DNA of 64,000 nt. It comes from Nipponacmea schrenckii. Taxonomy: Eukaryota > Mollusca > Gastropoda > Lottiidae. Position 1 is the first letter of the stretch; the number at the start of each line of letters is the position of its first letter. This document shows, in pieces, positions 36,737-49,900 of this stretch. A program made the translations under genes and the position numbers. The stretch is taken from contig JAUJPP010000003.1 in the NCBI GenBank assembly GCA_030562195.1, positions 48,676,602-48,740,601 on the forward strand. Reading direction: 5' to 3'. The notes under the pieces are model-generated. The model was not told where the DNA came from. It did no database searches and saw nothing but the letters and a program-made list of their open reading frames with translations.

Positions 36737-38520
36737 TGTAACCCTGTGATTCACTAAATCGCGATGTAATCGAAGTGGAAGTGAGAAAGGCAGTGTACAT
36801 GACTAACTAGGAAAAGCAGCATCACTTGATTCTATACTTTATTAATGTAGCGATACTTGTTATGGTTATAGTTGGAATAGTTTGATGTATCTAATCGAGA
36901 AGACATCAATAATCACATTATAAACTCTATATTGACGATCAGTCTATACTCCAGGTGATGACCACTGCTCACTCACAATTATAAACTTTCTAAATATCCA
37001 AATATTATCTAATTTGGTGATAATTTACATTAAAATTGTCTGCTAAGATGTTATTAATACACTTGTTTGAATTTGGTTATTCATAGAGACTCTTCTTATC
37101 AAATATTTGACAAAACTCAGAGATCTTTTTATCTGTCACTATCTTCAAAATTTTGACTTAAAACTTAAAGAGTAGGGGATGAGCATAAATGGAGAATTAC
37201 CTGACAATGTGGGAACAGTCCATTTGTTGAATAGAAAAAAATGTCGTCTGGACATTGTATGAATTTTTCCATTATGAAGCTGCAAGATATTCAAAAAATT
37301 TTACCTGAAGACTTCATAAAGCATTATTTTAATATGTCTGATATGTAAAAATCAATAACTTTTACTTAAAACTATTAACAATTATTATAATTATGTGGGC
37401 GTTATGCGCCTCATGAATCGGGCCCGTATCCTTAATTGTTCGGAGGGGCGAGTAAAAGTTATTATGGGATATGGTGTTAATTTATAGATATAAAATTTTT
37501 TGGTACTAGTTTATTTTGGTTGGATTCGAAGCATTGGGCATTTTAAAGTGGTCCAGATTATTTACACAGATCATTATTACTTCCCTTTATATTGTAATAG
37601 GGTGAAGCGGTATAAAATAAAACTAAGTAGTTTTACCGTTGATTATAAAAACCCTGAAATATATATTACACTCATATACAATTAAACAAATATCATACAT
37701 ATCATAGAAAATGAATCAAAAGGAAGTAATCTTGTCAATGATGCGGACTTGAAATGAAACGCTTAGAATGACTTATAACAAAACTAACATAATATATACA
37801 TTGTATTATATTAAAAGTACCAAAACTACCTACCCTGAAAAAGGTGTTTAAAGTAAAACTATAGATGATGTAACTCTATTCATTCAATCATATAATATAT
37901 CAATGCTGTAATAAAGACATTTGATATTCTAACTCTAACAATCATAGAATACAATGTAATGAAACTATGCAATACTTAATTAAACCTATATTATTACGAT
38001 ACCTAATATTACTAATATGACTTAAAGTTGAGAATAATATATCATGCTGCTGACTCAAAGATAACTCAGGAAATTTATAATAACAAACTGAAACCATACA
38101 GCCCCATCCACAGCATAATATACAAAGTAATATTAAACACACATACCTGCTATACTGAAGAAGTATATTAAACACTATAATATTAATATCCAACAAAGGT
38201 AACACAAGAGAACTAATAGAATTGTAAGAAGGTTGAGACCAAAAGCTGAACTGAGGGTATGGAGGTAGGGTAACCAATGACTAAGTTTGGCTGTTGCAAT
38301 GAAAGCAGAAAAGTGCTCAACCAGTCAACAATCCAGACTATAGAAAATATGTTTACAAATGTTTATTTGTGATAAGTAGTAATTAAAATGTGAGATGAAC
38401 AAGGTTTATATTTTTACTACGATATACATGATAACACAATCTGAACTGTTTGTTTTAAACATGTACATGTAATATAAACTTACCTCTGCTACAATATGAA
38501 CGTATTGTTTCTATGGAAGC
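36737..38520. other. Non-coding sequence
   Basis: AT-rich with no gene recognised. ATGTGGGCGTTATGCGCC at about 37395 loosely recalls the GTGGGCGTAT end of the tandem-core elements but lacks the hairpin. Confidence 0.4.
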
Positions 38521-38732
38521 TATGACGTTGTCAAAATTCTCGATTGTGTTACAGTTTTAAAATGCCAATATTGTCGTTACAAAATGCATTTATAAATGCT
38601 GAAAAGTACGATTGTAAAAATGCAAAAAATTTTTATACATTTTGCATTTTTTGAAATCGACAATCGTACTTTGCATCATTGACAAATGCATTTTATAACG
38701 ATGACACAATCGAGAATTTTGGCAACGTTATA
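38521..38732. mobile_element. Foldback (MITE-like) element
   Basis: Almost the whole 212-base segment is an imperfect inverted repeat. The left arm starts TATGACGTTGTCAAAATTCT, and the reverse complement of the right arm starts TATAACGTTGCCAAAATTCT. Both continue with CGATTGTGT, later AAAATGCATTT and AGTACGATTGT. The centre is AT-rich (AAAAAATTTTTAT). No coding capacity. TA at both outer edges may be the target duplication, as for Tc1/mariner-type MITEs; this is tentative. Confidence 0.82.
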
Positions 38733-40500
38733 CCTCCATAATTATGTTTCAGCCAGGCACAAAAACATGTCTCTTGACTTTTTGTAATAATGCATTTAAG
38801 TTAATAAAATACAATGCGATTCTATAAAACAAATCAGCTATTTTTCAAATTTCCAGTACCACAAGATTAACCTACATTCAAATATGTATCACCATAACGC
38901 CATTTCTTATCCGATTTGTATGGTTTTGGCCTCTATCAAAGCCTTGTTACTTTATCTAAAAGTTGTTGGGACAGAATTTTGAATTTCGAATTCAAATTCT
39001 TTTTAGACAGGTTTGAATTTTTGGTAAATTTTAAAGCCTCTATCTTATGACATTGACATTCAATGGCCTTGGAATTTTCAGTGTACAATGATTTTACCAA
39101 AAAATATAATTTAATATGATAAAAAATATCAACTACCGGAAATATAGACCATCGAAATCTGAAACAGTTGAGTGAGTACTGGGCTTTAAAAAGCTAAAAG
39201 TTTCAAAAGGTCTTACAGCTCTGGGGAAGAGTATCAATACCACGCCTGGTTCTGTTCATAGTTCTAGTTATCATTAGATATAAATTAGTTTCTTACTATT
39301 GAAATAGTTTCCCCTATTGGTTGTAATACTGACTGACACTCAAGAAGGCTCAGGTTGTTGTTATCCGGGCTCATAAAATTTTTTAATCAGTGAGTTTTGT
39401 TGATGACATTTAATTTAACTTGCGCTATTAATTATGTCAGATAAAGCACTCAAACTGTATATTAAGCCAGAGATAGAATAATGTTTAATAAATAATGTTT
39501 AGCATAATGGTCCCGTAATCTATCCTTTTCTAATGCATAAAGGAAATAAGGAAACAAAAGGCTGTATAGACTGTCCAATATATTTCAAATGAAAAGCACT
39601 CATCAACATTGTTAGGATATATTTGTTACACGTCAGTCGCTCAAACCTTCCCAAGGCCTGTTAAAGATACACAAAGGACAAGTTTGGATTGTAAGAAATA
39701 TGACAAATAAAACAATCTGATCGCATGATTAGATAGTTTATTTAAATTTGCCACTTTACTTTGTGTCTCTTCCAGATTCGTCATTTACTAGGAACGATGT
39801 CAGCCTGCCATGGCCGGGTCAATGTTCAGCTCACGGAAAGTAACGAACACTAACGAACATTGGTAAAGGTTGCGCCGAACGGTCCTTGAAAGTGAATAAA
39901 GTGATAAAAACAATCGAGTCTACCAATAAAAATGATAGACTGAAGAGAAGTCAACGATAAACTTTAAGATTGATAGAAGAGATCTATAAACAAAACTGTG
40001 ATTGATGCTATTTCCTTTAAAGGAGGGGAAAAGCCAGAAAAACTAATTGATTAATTCCCTGAAAGGGACGTCCATAATCCATCTCCTATCCGTTATTTAA
40101 TTCATTTCACTCGATTCTAATAAATCTCCTTATCGGATTCCAAGACCAGGCCGCTCCCGTAATCAACCGTTCATTCTGTCTTCATTGGAGAAAATCTCGA
40201 TGAAGCGTGAAATTTGGAAATAAATAGGAGTTATTTCGAAAGAGCCTATCTGTTTCATGAAATGAAAGATAACCAATAAAAGAATAAAAAATGTCCACTG
40301 AGAGCTTTACTCAGAAATGATAAAAAAGTTTCCAAACAACTAGTCACCAAATATTTTGTATTTTTACTTTGGAAAATGGCCTTTACTGTTTTGAATATAA
40401 TAATGAATTCAGATTGCTATTCTTCTTTATTTTATATGCTTTTAAGGTTTATATCTATCTTAAAGCTAACCTAAAAAATAAACCCCTCTGCAATAAGAAA
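38733..40500. other. Non-coding sequence
   Basis: No gene recognised on either strand. Confidence 0.4.
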
Positions 40501-40880
40501 ACTAAATTACCCTGGATTACGCGGGATGTCGGGGTAAGATGTAAGATATCACACGAGTACACAATAAGATTCCATATACGCTTGATGTGGATACGGCATG
40601 CTTTGTGTTTTCAGCATGCGTCATAAATGATGCTATAATATGTGCCGCACAGACATGCATGTGGATCTAAAAATACGGCGCGCAAAATGACAGGAAAGCC
40701 GTCAATATCTCCGTGCTGAAAGGCGTCATGACGCATGACGGAGATCATAGGTTACGGATGCCAATTTCGCGTGTATGGAATCTGTCCCATAAGAATCAAC
40801 CGTGCTGTCTATATTCCCATGTCGTTATGACGGATCCACCAAACGCATATATGGAATTTGAATTTAAGTTGCGTAGGTTT
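40500..40880. promoter_or_regulatory. CpG-richer block with nested inverted repeats
   Basis: This stretch has many CpG dinucleotides, unlike its AT-rich neighbours. GCGTCATGACGC (40723-40734) is a perfect 12-base palindrome containing TGACG half-sites of the kind bound by bZIP factors. It is enclosed by ATCTCCGT (40707-40714) and its exact inverse ACGGAGAT (40738-40745). GCATGC occurs twice at about 40598-40618. It could be a regulatory element or the remnant of a GC-richer repeat; no transcript is evident. Confidence 0.35.
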
Positions 40881-41679
40881 AATCGTGTCTATTGATTGAA
40901 TTAAAAAGTCAAGTCTGAAACGGTAATAATATTAATCTCAGCACTTGCCCATAATCTGGGTAAATCACTCCGCATTAAACTTATCACGAGTTAATAGGCA
41001 ACAAATCTCTATCACTTACTCCTCATTTAATAGATATCCGTCCACTTTAACAGCTAGTGCCACATTTGCAAACCAAATGGAACATCGTCTGTACGGATAT
41101 AAAGTGCTGTAATGGATGCCCGTGAACTAAATTGAAGTCGATAGGAGACATCTTTCTGAAAATGAATTTTCCTTATAAACACCACTAACAAGTCTGTACT
41201 TCATTTACTAAATGTATCAATGGGATTAACAATTATGGATTAAATATTCAAAAAATAAGACTAAATATTTTCGTTTTCGGTCTCAAGTCGATTGATATGT
41301 AGGCCCTATTATTGTTTTTTTTTTGTGGTTTTATTTTGTGTAGGTGTGAAAGGTGTAAATTTATCTCGAATAACTTTGCTTCAAACATACTGCGCATACT
41401 TACTGTTATGTATGAAACAAACCTTTTTCCATAATGCACAAAGAAAGAATAGCAATTATTTCTTATTGCCGTGAGCAAAGAATTCTTCTAATGAATGAAT
41501 AAAGAGGAATGTGATTCCATTTTGTTAATGTTTAATACCATTAGAGGTATTGATAACCTGGAAAGCTTTAAGGCAATATTTAAGGTGAGGGTCATCCAGT
41601 CTTTGGAAATTGACCTGGCTTGAAACGACTTAACGAACCCTTCCTGTAAGAGCATACAAGTTCTGTTAATATACAACCG

Positions 41680-41745
41680 TTAGAAAAATGAAATAAAATG
41701 AAGTATTGTGTCATACTCTTCTGCACCTTATAGGCTAATGTAAAC
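41680..41745 (-). repeat. SINE-type 3' tail, minus strand
   Basis: The reverse complement reads AGCCTATAAGGTGCAGAAGAG then TATGACACAATACTTCATTTT, matching the 3' tail of the SINE at 41895-42190 and the block at 53317-53375. Confidence 0.5.
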
Positions 41746-41894
41746 CGTTAGAAAGATTATCCATCCAGAAAAGGTTTGAAATGAGTTAAAAATGGGTAAG
41801 ATAAATGTTTTTCAAATATTCCCCTTTTATGTCTTTTTTTTGAATATCCCTTTGTTCTGAAGCGTTTGTAACTTACTACTTAGTCATTTCGTAG

Positions 41895-42190
41895 AGGGGT
41901 GCCGCGGTGGTTCAGTGAGTTAAACGTATGCTGGCATGCCTGAAGGTCTAGGTTTCAATCCCGGCAAAGGTCGAGATGAACTTTCGGATTTTTCAGCCCG
42001 GTTTCTCCTTTGTTAGCGATGCAGGTCGGAGAGAGTGACATAGACAAAGTCGCTCGGATGGGACAATAAACCGACGCCCCATGTGCTACAGGCTGTTCAC
42101 GTTACAGATCTCTTGTTAGTTGGAAATCGCCCGAATACATTACGTGCAGAAGAGTAGGACGCAAAACTCTATTCATTTCATTTCTTTTTT
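41895..42190 (+). mobile_element. tRNA-derived SINE with target-site duplication
   Basis: The head carries a pol III A box (TGGTTCAGTGA, 41908-41918) and a B box (GGTTTCAATCC, 41951-41961), 32 bases apart, as in a tRNA gene. The body includes GTCGCTCGGATGGGAC then AATAAACCGACGCCCCATGTG, a sequence type common in mollusc SINEs. The tail is GTGCAGAAGAGTAGGACG plus an ATTTCATTTC run. The flanks are CATTTCGTAG (41885-41894) and CATTTCGCAG (42191-42200), a 10-base target duplication with one mismatch. Confidence 0.85.
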
Positions 42191-42200
42191 CATTTCGCAG

Positions 42201-43704
42201 TGGTTGTCTATTTTCCCATTTTCGCCATCATTGATTAATCTTGCGACATCTTATGTTGATATTATGGTGCTGCCGCATGATACACATGTAAATGCAAATA
42301 CACTACAGTAAACCTCGTGATCTATCGTCGCCGTCTTTCAGGATGCTCGTCAGTGAGCAAGATGTCATAGTCCATCTGAGCAACCTGACACACTTGCTCA
42401 TTTATTTTATCTGCATGACAAAGGACTCATATGTCGTGAAAAGTGCCTTTTTGCAAAACCAAGTGTGGAATACCTTAGACATTCGTCAGTACAGTTTTAC
42501 GAAATTTTTATTTTTATTTCCATTAATATACGTCTGTGTAACAATAACATATTTAATAGAAGGTTTGATTTAGAATTTAATATTACTATACACATAATTT
42601 TCTTATTGGGACCAATCCAACAAATCTCTATCTCATTTGAACCATACATAAACTATTGCACACCCATCCATTGTGCAAGTATCACAATTACTTTGAGCTA
42701 ATACAAGATTCATAACGTTTAAATGACAATACTATCACAGTCATGTGCATTATAGCATCATCTATAACAAGAAGTACAATTTAAAGCTCATTTGTGTTGC
42801 AGGACTATCACCTTTTAGGATGGACATAAAGCTAAAAAACATTGGTCAATAAATTCAAGGAATAGAATCTCTGTTTAAGACGAAACATGCTACAGAATTA
42901 CTTAGTTTAATGGTTATTGCTTACTAATGGATTATAAGGGGATTCTCTCATATATTTTTGGCATGCAGATAATCTAAGGCTCATTTCGATATAATTGAAT
43001 AGTTGCTTTTATAGATTACTTACCAAGTTGCTCCAGATAGGCAAGTCAACGGGTAAGTATGGAATCCAAGGCTCAAAGTATAATAACTTTGATTAATTGC
43101 TTTTATAGATTCTAAATAAGACTGAAACCTATCAATGCTTTCATATAATATGATAAATATTCTTAAAATATATCTTATCTTGAAATGATAGGAGAGATGG
43201 TTAAGTTGAATGAATTCTTTTACTTCAGTTGTTAATTGAGGAATTTAGCATAGGCTGGCCCGTTGTAGGACTGTTAGCTACAATCAGATACAGCCCTAAC
43301 AAACAGTTTGTTTGTGGCAATACAATGATGTTGCAAATTACAGACGATGAAGATGGGTACAAACATTTGATAATATTTTTTTAAGAGGCGAGTATACTAA
43401 AATAGTCCAAAAGACTAATTCTGAAGATGTTACTGATAAATAGAACATCTTGAACTTTAACACTGTCAACTACGGAAGCTCTATTTTTTCACTACCCACA
43501 GGAAGCTATCTATCTTTAAACTACGCCACCGGACACACTAACATTTTAGGGTTTCAAAGACTATAGAACGACAACATTTTCATAATAGTCAATCAATATG
43601 CATCACCGAATGAGAACGATATATTTTCGACAGTACTTTGGTTAATCTATTTTTCCACGAATCAAAATATTTCATGATATTTCCCTGAAATTATTTTTAA
43701 CATA
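42201..43704. other. Non-coding, 3' of the acetyltransferase gene
   Basis: No gene recognised. The right part should hold the 3' untranslated region of the minus-strand gene ending at 43705. Confidence 0.45.
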
Positions 43705-43929
43705 TCAGCTCGAAGTATCTATTAGAGTTCTACAGCGTTCACACAATCCTTGCATCTGCAGCAAACTTGCTTCCATGCTGTTTGCAAACATAGCAGAATC
43801 TGTGTCAGGACAACGTCTAAATGACGTCACTACTGCATAAAATGAATTGGGTTTCGGATTGTAACACACACCATACCCATCGGGAACAACAGCACCATAG
43901 CAAACAGCAATCATATTCCTTGTTGCTAC
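43705..43929 (-). CDS. ChAT: ChAT last exon
   Basis: [20 protein letters not shown] then [10 protein letters not shown] to [10 protein letters not shown] and the stop; acceptor TTTTTCTTGCAG. It carries the [12 protein letters not shown] strand and the MQGLC C-terminal helix. Confidence 0.93.
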   Translation of the reverse strand, partial: VATRNMIAVCYGAVVPDGYGVCYNPKPNSFYAVVTSFRRCPDTDSAMFANSMEASLLQMQGLCERCRTLIDTSS

Positions 43930-46900
43930 CTGCAAGAAAAACAATTTTAAGGAATGAATTTAACCCAGGTCTTGTGCGGTTATAAGTAGAATCGTAACTA
44001 GGAGGTGGGAGCCGCATCTTTCTTTCCTATCAAAGGGGCGTATTTAGAAAACCATCCATATTGGGATTAAAAAACAACCACTTGTTGCAGTGAGCCATAG
44101 ACATTGTTGGCTTAAGATTTTGTTTCTTACCTGACTTGTGGATAACTTAAAATAATTAAACGTCTTATAACCATCATCAGTAAATATAGATGGTACAGGA
44201 ATATCTAATTCTTTTGCTGATTCTCGTAGACCAAGTATATGGAGGTCAATGCCATAACCTTGTATTGCATCCTTCATATAATTAGATTGGGAGAGAATTG
44301 CATCTTTCATTAATGCATATCTATCTTCATCCTTAAAGGAGAAAAAAAAGGAAAATTACTTTCTAAATCGAGACACACCATTCAAAATACAAAACGATGA
44401 TCATGATATACTCCTAATAAAGTCCTTTAAGTTAAAAGTATAGTACTATACACACCAAAAACATGTTGGGTTGTTGGATATGTTGTAATTGTATATACAG
44501 TTCGGTAACATATTGGATATGTTGTAAGTGTGTATGTACTGTTCGGTAACATGTTGGGTTGTTGGGTATGTTGTAAGTGTGTATGTACAGTTCGGTAACA
44601 TGTTGGGTTGTTGTAAGAGTGTATGTTCAGATCGGTAACATGTTGGTTTGTTGGATTTGTTGTAAGTGTGTATGTACAGTTCGGTGTTATATTAGGTTGT
44701 TGAGTATATTGTAAGTATTTACTGTTCAGTAACATGTTGGGTTGTCGAGTGTACAGTTCGACATGTTGCCGAAATAAATACAAAATTTTTTTTGTTGCCT
44801 GATGTAAATAATGTCACAATAACCCCATTTGTGATTCAATATTTCCAATGATTAGCCAAAAACAAAATGTAACACGACGTATTTTCAACCAAATCTATAA
44901 AAAAAATATAGCAACGCTCGGTGGTCTGTATTACCTTAATTGAACTAACGTCATTGATCGATTTGAAGTCTACAACTGGAACAGTTTAAATTACTACCTA
45001 TTCATTTCTACATTCAACCCTGATTCTCATATATTTTCATGGTCTTACTTATCCCTACTCTCTTCTCACATTTCTATCCATTTTGTTGTTTTCCTTATGG
45101 CAGATGGCTGAACTGTACGTCTTAATGTTCGAATCTTCCATATATTTTAATTTCCTTACAAAATACACTGTTTCTCAGAAACAATATGTTGCCAAACTGT
45201 TGTCGCAGTACTTAAAGAGCATGAAATTATTGTTCAAAATAAAATAACTTTGACACAGTTCAATTTAGTTAGCACATGTTCGAGTTTATTAAGATTTTTT
45301 TTTGCTACGAGGAAGACATTTTGTAGAAAGGTCCTAATATAGAAACAGTGCAAGAAATTTAAATAAATTGATGGTTGTGTGAGAGAAATTGATGAAGGAA
45401 ATATTTAATCCGACAACGAATTTTATAAATTTTATTTGACATTTATATTAAATGGCCGAAAAACACAGACTTGATTGCTAAAAATATTGTTTTTAAGAAC
45501 AAGAAAATCGTCAAATTCAGTTAAAAGTTTGCTAGATCAATTAAATGCTTTTTTTTAAATCTCATTTGTCAAAATTGGACATTATAATGCTTATTTTGTA
45601 GCGTTACTTACTGTGATATCCCATTCACCCACCATAGCCCTAACAAACTGTAAAGCAGATTGTGAGTTGGCTCTAATATTATCTACGCGGCCATAACGAA
45701 AACGGCGCACCGATGCACTTTCATACGTTGAAGATAATCTTCCATGTATCCTGAAAGGTAACATGATAAATTAAAGGGGCCCAGGCTTGATTTTTAGGGG
45801 TCGTTTTGGGCCTTTGTTACATTCAAACAGTCCTCAGAAATATTCAAACTGAGAAAATCGCAAAATACCTTGAAATATGCCTCAAACAAAAAATTTTTCC
45901 GTGCTGTACGCGGCTGGTCTCCAGTCAGTCTGAAAATTGTGTGTCCTGTTGACAAAGTCTACAATTGAAAAATGCGTTGTAGTCTGTTTATATAGATGAC
46001 CACTATTGCACGGCGGGAAGGATAACTCTTTGATTATCAAGACGAACCCTTTTCCAATATGGCGGGACGTTCGTAATTTCTTAAGACATTATGATTTTTC
46101 AAACACGGATAATTATGGATACACATGGATTTGAAGGCTCAATTTCAAAGGTAAGCTCTGTAGACTATTTCTGATTAGCTAAGCAAAAGATTTTATGTGT
46201 TTGAGGCTGTCGGATGATTGTCCGAAACAAATAAAGCCTGGGCCCCTTTAAGAAGGAAGTTTGTCATAGCAAGACTTGGTTTCAAAACTTTAATGTTAAT
46301 GACTCAGTTCTGAGTACAGGAGCTAAAGACATATCTCGTACACAAAATTATAAATCTTTCAAAGCTGTAAATATTCCATGAAATATATCAAGGAAAAGAG
46401 ATATTTATAAATTCATAATAGTTGACTTATTTCGTGATTTTTTGAACTTTAATTTCTGAATTTTATACAACCGCAGGACTCTTGAAATAATTTTATTTTG
46501 ATAATTCATATCAGATATAGTCCTTTCACCAAGATCGGTAATCAATACGTAATTTCCTTCGTTTGACCCTTTCTCTGGTTCCCACCGCGGATACGTTTCA
46601 ATGTTGATATTGTGCATGTTAAACCATAATAGCTTATTATCAATCTTCTATCATGTGTAAAATAGAAATACCACATAATTTCAAATCACCAGCTCTATTT
46701 AATCATAATTACAAATCTTCTCGACAAAAATAACCAATCTTTATACAACTTCCGCTACAATTATCACGTGATCGATAAACCGGAAATAAGTTGGCATCAA
46801 GACTTCAGAGAATTATCTTTACAGATTTAGGTAAATGAATCAATTAGAAACCTGGAGAAATTAATTGTATTGTTAGTTTCTGATAAAACGATCTCATTTC

Positions 46901-49900
46901 ACCATTGATTGCCTGATTAATGGGATCTTCCACAATCCATACAGTTAAGAAGCTTAGATTCGTGTGAACGGCTCTTGATGACCCAGCTGCTTGTTTCTAT
47001 AATCCAAAGACGAATAACATTGACTTCTGAATGGGCTTTGGATTTCTGTCAGTCCCGTTTAACTGATTGGATAATTTATTTAAGTTAAGAAAAATGCCGT
47101 TTCCTCAATATTGCATAATAAAGGATGAATCCCTACAAATATGATTTATGATTTTATAGAGTAAATATTACAATCTTGAGAGTAAGGATTATGAAATGTT
47201 CTGATAACTTACTTGTAATATGTCAACTGTAAAGCAAGTTGTATAAAAGAATCAGGACTCATCCCATAAGATTTGGGGAATTCTCGTCCAAATGTATCAA
47301 TATCTAAAACTGACAGTTCAAGGTCTGATATCAATCTGAAATACATAACGTTCGACAACATAAATCACAATTTATACATTTAAATTTGTCAGCAAAATTC
47401 TTTTCCGGGGGACTAGGTCATCTATGCATTTTCTACTTTGATCAAATAGAAGCTAAAATATGGATAAACATTGCATTGTAAATTCTCCCATATAAGGGGA
47501 ATAGATTACGTTGATTAAACGATTGTTCAAAAACCATGTAATATCAGCCAGTAGACCTTTCCTGGTATATATCGTCAGGGTTACTACACTGTGGAGCACA
47601 AAGCCTGAACACTGTAAATCAGATAATATCAACATCACAATTAAAGCACTTCTACCAGAAGGAGACATTGTTTTTTACGGAGTGCAATTTCATCATTATA
47701 AGATCTGCAATTCAAAAGGAAAGTGTCTGTGTAATTATACTATAAACCTGGATTAGAATTTAAAACGAAAATGTGAATTGAAGCATTACATATCACTGCA
47801 AATTCTCGACCGAAAATTTATATTATGTGCCATTACTAGTATTTCAGGGCCATTTAAGTCTGCAGTCTTCTTTTTCTACTTATCATTCGCAATTTTTGGT
47901 TAAATATGTTATTCGTTATCATATCCCCTGGCTGTAAAAAGTAATAGAATTCGAGGTGTGAAATCTAAAAGCAGGCAATTCCAGTGAAAAAACACCATGG
48001 GGAAATATTTTTTCCACTATTAACACTGAGAGGTAATAAACATTTCTACAGTAAATTAAACAGAAATCAAAAAATCTTTCTCTAAATGTCCTTTTATGGT
48101 CATATCACGTGTTATATAGCTATACGTTATTTAATATCAAAGACTATAAAACCGTGGGATTTTTGTATTGTAATTTTTATGTTATACCACCACGCAATAG
48201 TTTAACTGGTTTTGATAATAAATCAACAATTATCTTATCTTTTTACCATGGTCGATATCGTACCTGTTGTACTGTAACTGAAGATTCTAGCATAAATCAA
48301 GGGCTGGGAAATTTCATAGATGACACTCATTTTCATGTCCCCTCTACTTTCTTGATATCCATGCGAAAGATGACAGTAGTTCTCGTATGTCGTATGTCCC
48401 TTTACTGAAAATTCAGTCTTATTTTGATTTCGTGTCAAAATCTCTTCTTTTATTGTTCAAGGTGGTTGATTTCATTAAAACTACACGGAATGATATTTGA
48501 ATGCATCGACGCCACATCACGATATGTCTTATCCGTAAACAAACTTAATTTTGACCATACTGTACAATATCTCACGTTATTTGAACACATGCAATATTGT
48601 ATTTTAAACTTTGGATGCTTCATGAATGTTAATACATATATTTAAAATGTTCTACATTGGAATTGAATGTAGTCTATGGGTTGGGTATTGATGGATTATA
48701 TCTTTACCAATAAACGAAATGAGACAGCGAGCTTCGAATTTACTACTTTTTGTGGTTTGATTGAATAATAATATTATCGTTGAAAGTCATTAAATGACAA
48801 TTTGTGGTATGATATTTTGTATAGTAGTAGACTATGGATCTAAGAAGAAAAGAGTACAACAATGCAACGTTATCACAACAAAGCCACATCTTCATTGACT
48901 CGTACAAACTCGCCTATCCGAAAACATTATTCAAAAATGAAATATATTTAGTAATCATAATTTTTTTCTGGGATGACAAGTTGAACTTGTGTCTGTCAGT
49001 ACCATGTTTGGCACCAATCCAACCAGAAAAAGACTATTTCTCTGTTTCATTAAATAATAACTGTGTGTAGGTGGGGAGAACGCGTTTGAATGTCTCCAAG
49101 CCTATTTATTGAATGATAAATTGAAGTAAGATCTTTGAATCTACTCGATAGACAGTTTTCTAATTTCTAATCCCAGTCTAGGGTCAAAGTTCACAGCTTA
49201 TCCCTATAACCACCAATAAATACCATACGGTGTGGTTAAAAATGATGTCATGGTTGTTTTTTCTGACAATCTGACTAGAAAACAGATGAGTTCAAAATTT
49301 TGTCATATACAAAATACATTTAAAGAACGAAACGAAATTGTTCGGGCTAGATTTTTCAGCCAGAATGGACAGATAAATGTTTTCTTACCATTAAGCTCAT
49401 AAAGCCGAGGAAGCAGCTTTCACTCCAGTCGACCAACATTTAGCAGTCTGAAAAGGTTATGAGTTTGGCATTACTTCATTACGATTCATAACCTCGGAGT
49501 AATACAATAAGACGTTAAATTACAACCTTGCTACCAAGTCTTTATTAAAATCAATACTCGCGATGAAATAATTCTTTCATGGGCTAGTTGAGGTGGAATA
49601 TTTTCCCTTGAAGGTCGAAGAAACCTTTTGGTTAGGTTAGAAGCAATACCTCTCGTTTAAAGTTGAAAATTTGTAAGTCTTGTTTTTGCAACGTTGGTGA
49701 GGCATAAAGTTATTTATTATAAACGTTCATTAAAACAACCCTACAAGACAATCAATGTCTTTGTATGTAGAAACTATGAGGTAAATTCTTGGATTTTTAC
49801 CCCACCTCTTCCACGGGTCTTGTAGATACATGCTAAAAGAATGCAGAAGGTTATCTCTTTTTCTTTTATACACGTGAAACCTATTATGTTCTTATAAAAT

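Noticed and set aside
37942..38277. 111-codon minus-strand hydrophobic frame
   Set aside because: Low-complexity AT-rich composition and no family resemblance or splice context.
44427..44783. 118-codon minus-strand frame rich in Asn/Thr/Tyr
   Set aside because: It follows the intronic minisatellite period exactly.
46405..46617. 70-codon minus-strand frame in a ChAT intron
   Set aside because: Exons 8 and 9 join in frame without it and no family is recognised.
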